NCBI GenBank assembly: GCA_006503475.1
Contig: RSEH01000155.1
Coordinates: forward strand, 49,954 to 113,953
Source of the DNA: Stentor roeselii
Taxonomy: Eukaryota > Ciliophora > Heterotrichea > Heterotrichida > Stentoridae
Direction of reading: 5' to 3'
Length of the DNA stretch: 64,000 nt
Below, piece after piece: positions 63,835 through 64,000 of the stretch. The position numbers were made by a program, and so were the translations under genes. Each line of letters starts with the position of its first letter. Within the stretch, counting starts at the first letter, position 1. Below the pieces are notes generated by a model. The model had not been told where the DNA came from and did not search any database. It saw nothing but the letters and a program-made list of their open reading frames with translations.

Positions 63835-64000
63835 GAAAAAGGATTCTTTTAGATTTTGGATCAGCCTAAAATATACCTGGATTAATTTAAAAATTTGGTA
63901 ACTAATTTTAACAAAATAAAATTTGATAATATGATAATTTCATAGTACAACAAAGAAATGATCAATAAAGATATCAAGCCAAATAATATATTCAATTTTT
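63835..64000 (-). repeat. Right copy of the long inverted repeat (cut by the window end)
   Basis: It is the reverse complement of 19829-19993 with about eight differences. Its inner end is 280 bp upstream of the second giant gene's ATG. The repeat continues to the last base of the window, so its full length is unknown. Confidence 0.93.

Noticed and set aside
1-64000. CRISPR array, rRNA, bacterial insertion sequences or ribosome binding sites
   Set aside because: None is seen; the short repeats found are not spaced like CRISPR repeats and the genome is eukaryotic.

Overview
The window looks like nuclear DNA of a heterotrich ciliate, most like Stentor. It is AT-rich and very gene-dense, and TAA, TAG and TGA all act as stops (standard code). 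Interrupted genes are restored by removing GT..AG introns of only 15 nt (one of 16). I find about ten such introns, and they rejoin a Mei2-like RNA-binding gene, a MOK kinase, a PP2C phosphatase, a bromodomain gene, a VTT membrane protein, two coiled-coil or helical genes and others. Many genes are cilium- or trafficking-related (STPG-repeat protein, CCDC81-like HU protein, UNC119, MOK kinase, two Rab-type GTPases), which suits a ciliate.

Layout. 0-19.8 kb: ordinary compact gene block, with spacers often under 60 bp. It carries short repeats: a 19-bp tandem array near 12.3 kb, a 78-bp-period duplication near 17.3 kb, and a telomere-like CCCTAACA-type array at 18.75-19.01 kb. 19.8-35.2 kb: one copy of an inverted repeat, then a giant gene (about 4,768 aa) related to RNF213/mysterin, a dynein-like multi-AAA+ protein family with E3 ubiquitin ligase members. 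35.2-36.8 kb: gene-poor spacer with a possible decayed coding or structured island. 36.8-47.8 kb: a second ordinary gene block. 47.8-49.5 kb: gene-poor spacer with short coding-like relics. 49.5-63.55 kb: a second giant RNF213-like gene (about 4,660 aa) on the minus strand, converging on the first. 63.8-64.0 kb: the other copy of the inverted repeat, cut by the window end.

Most notable: the two giant paralogues sit as mirror images at the ends of a roughly 44-kb segment bounded by an inverted repeat of at least 165 bp (about 95% identical by eye). Each giant gene is broken once near its 5' end by a short segment that is not a normal intron: 41 nt between GATGTTT direct repeats in copy 1, and 26 nt between TTACA direct repeats in copy 2. 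Removing either segment restores the frame and the alignment to the other paralogue, so both look like unexcised internal-eliminated-sequence-like inserts (or a new intron type). Copy 1 keeps the Walker B glutamates of both main ATPase modules; copy 2 has lost both (DE to DG and DE to DS). The pair may therefore be one active ATPase and one ATPase-dead partner.

A genome-style rule is also visible: sense-strand 5' flanks are rich in A and C and poor in G, 3' flanks are rich in G and T, and start codons are usually preceded within about 12 nt by TTAATAA or TATAA-like sequence.
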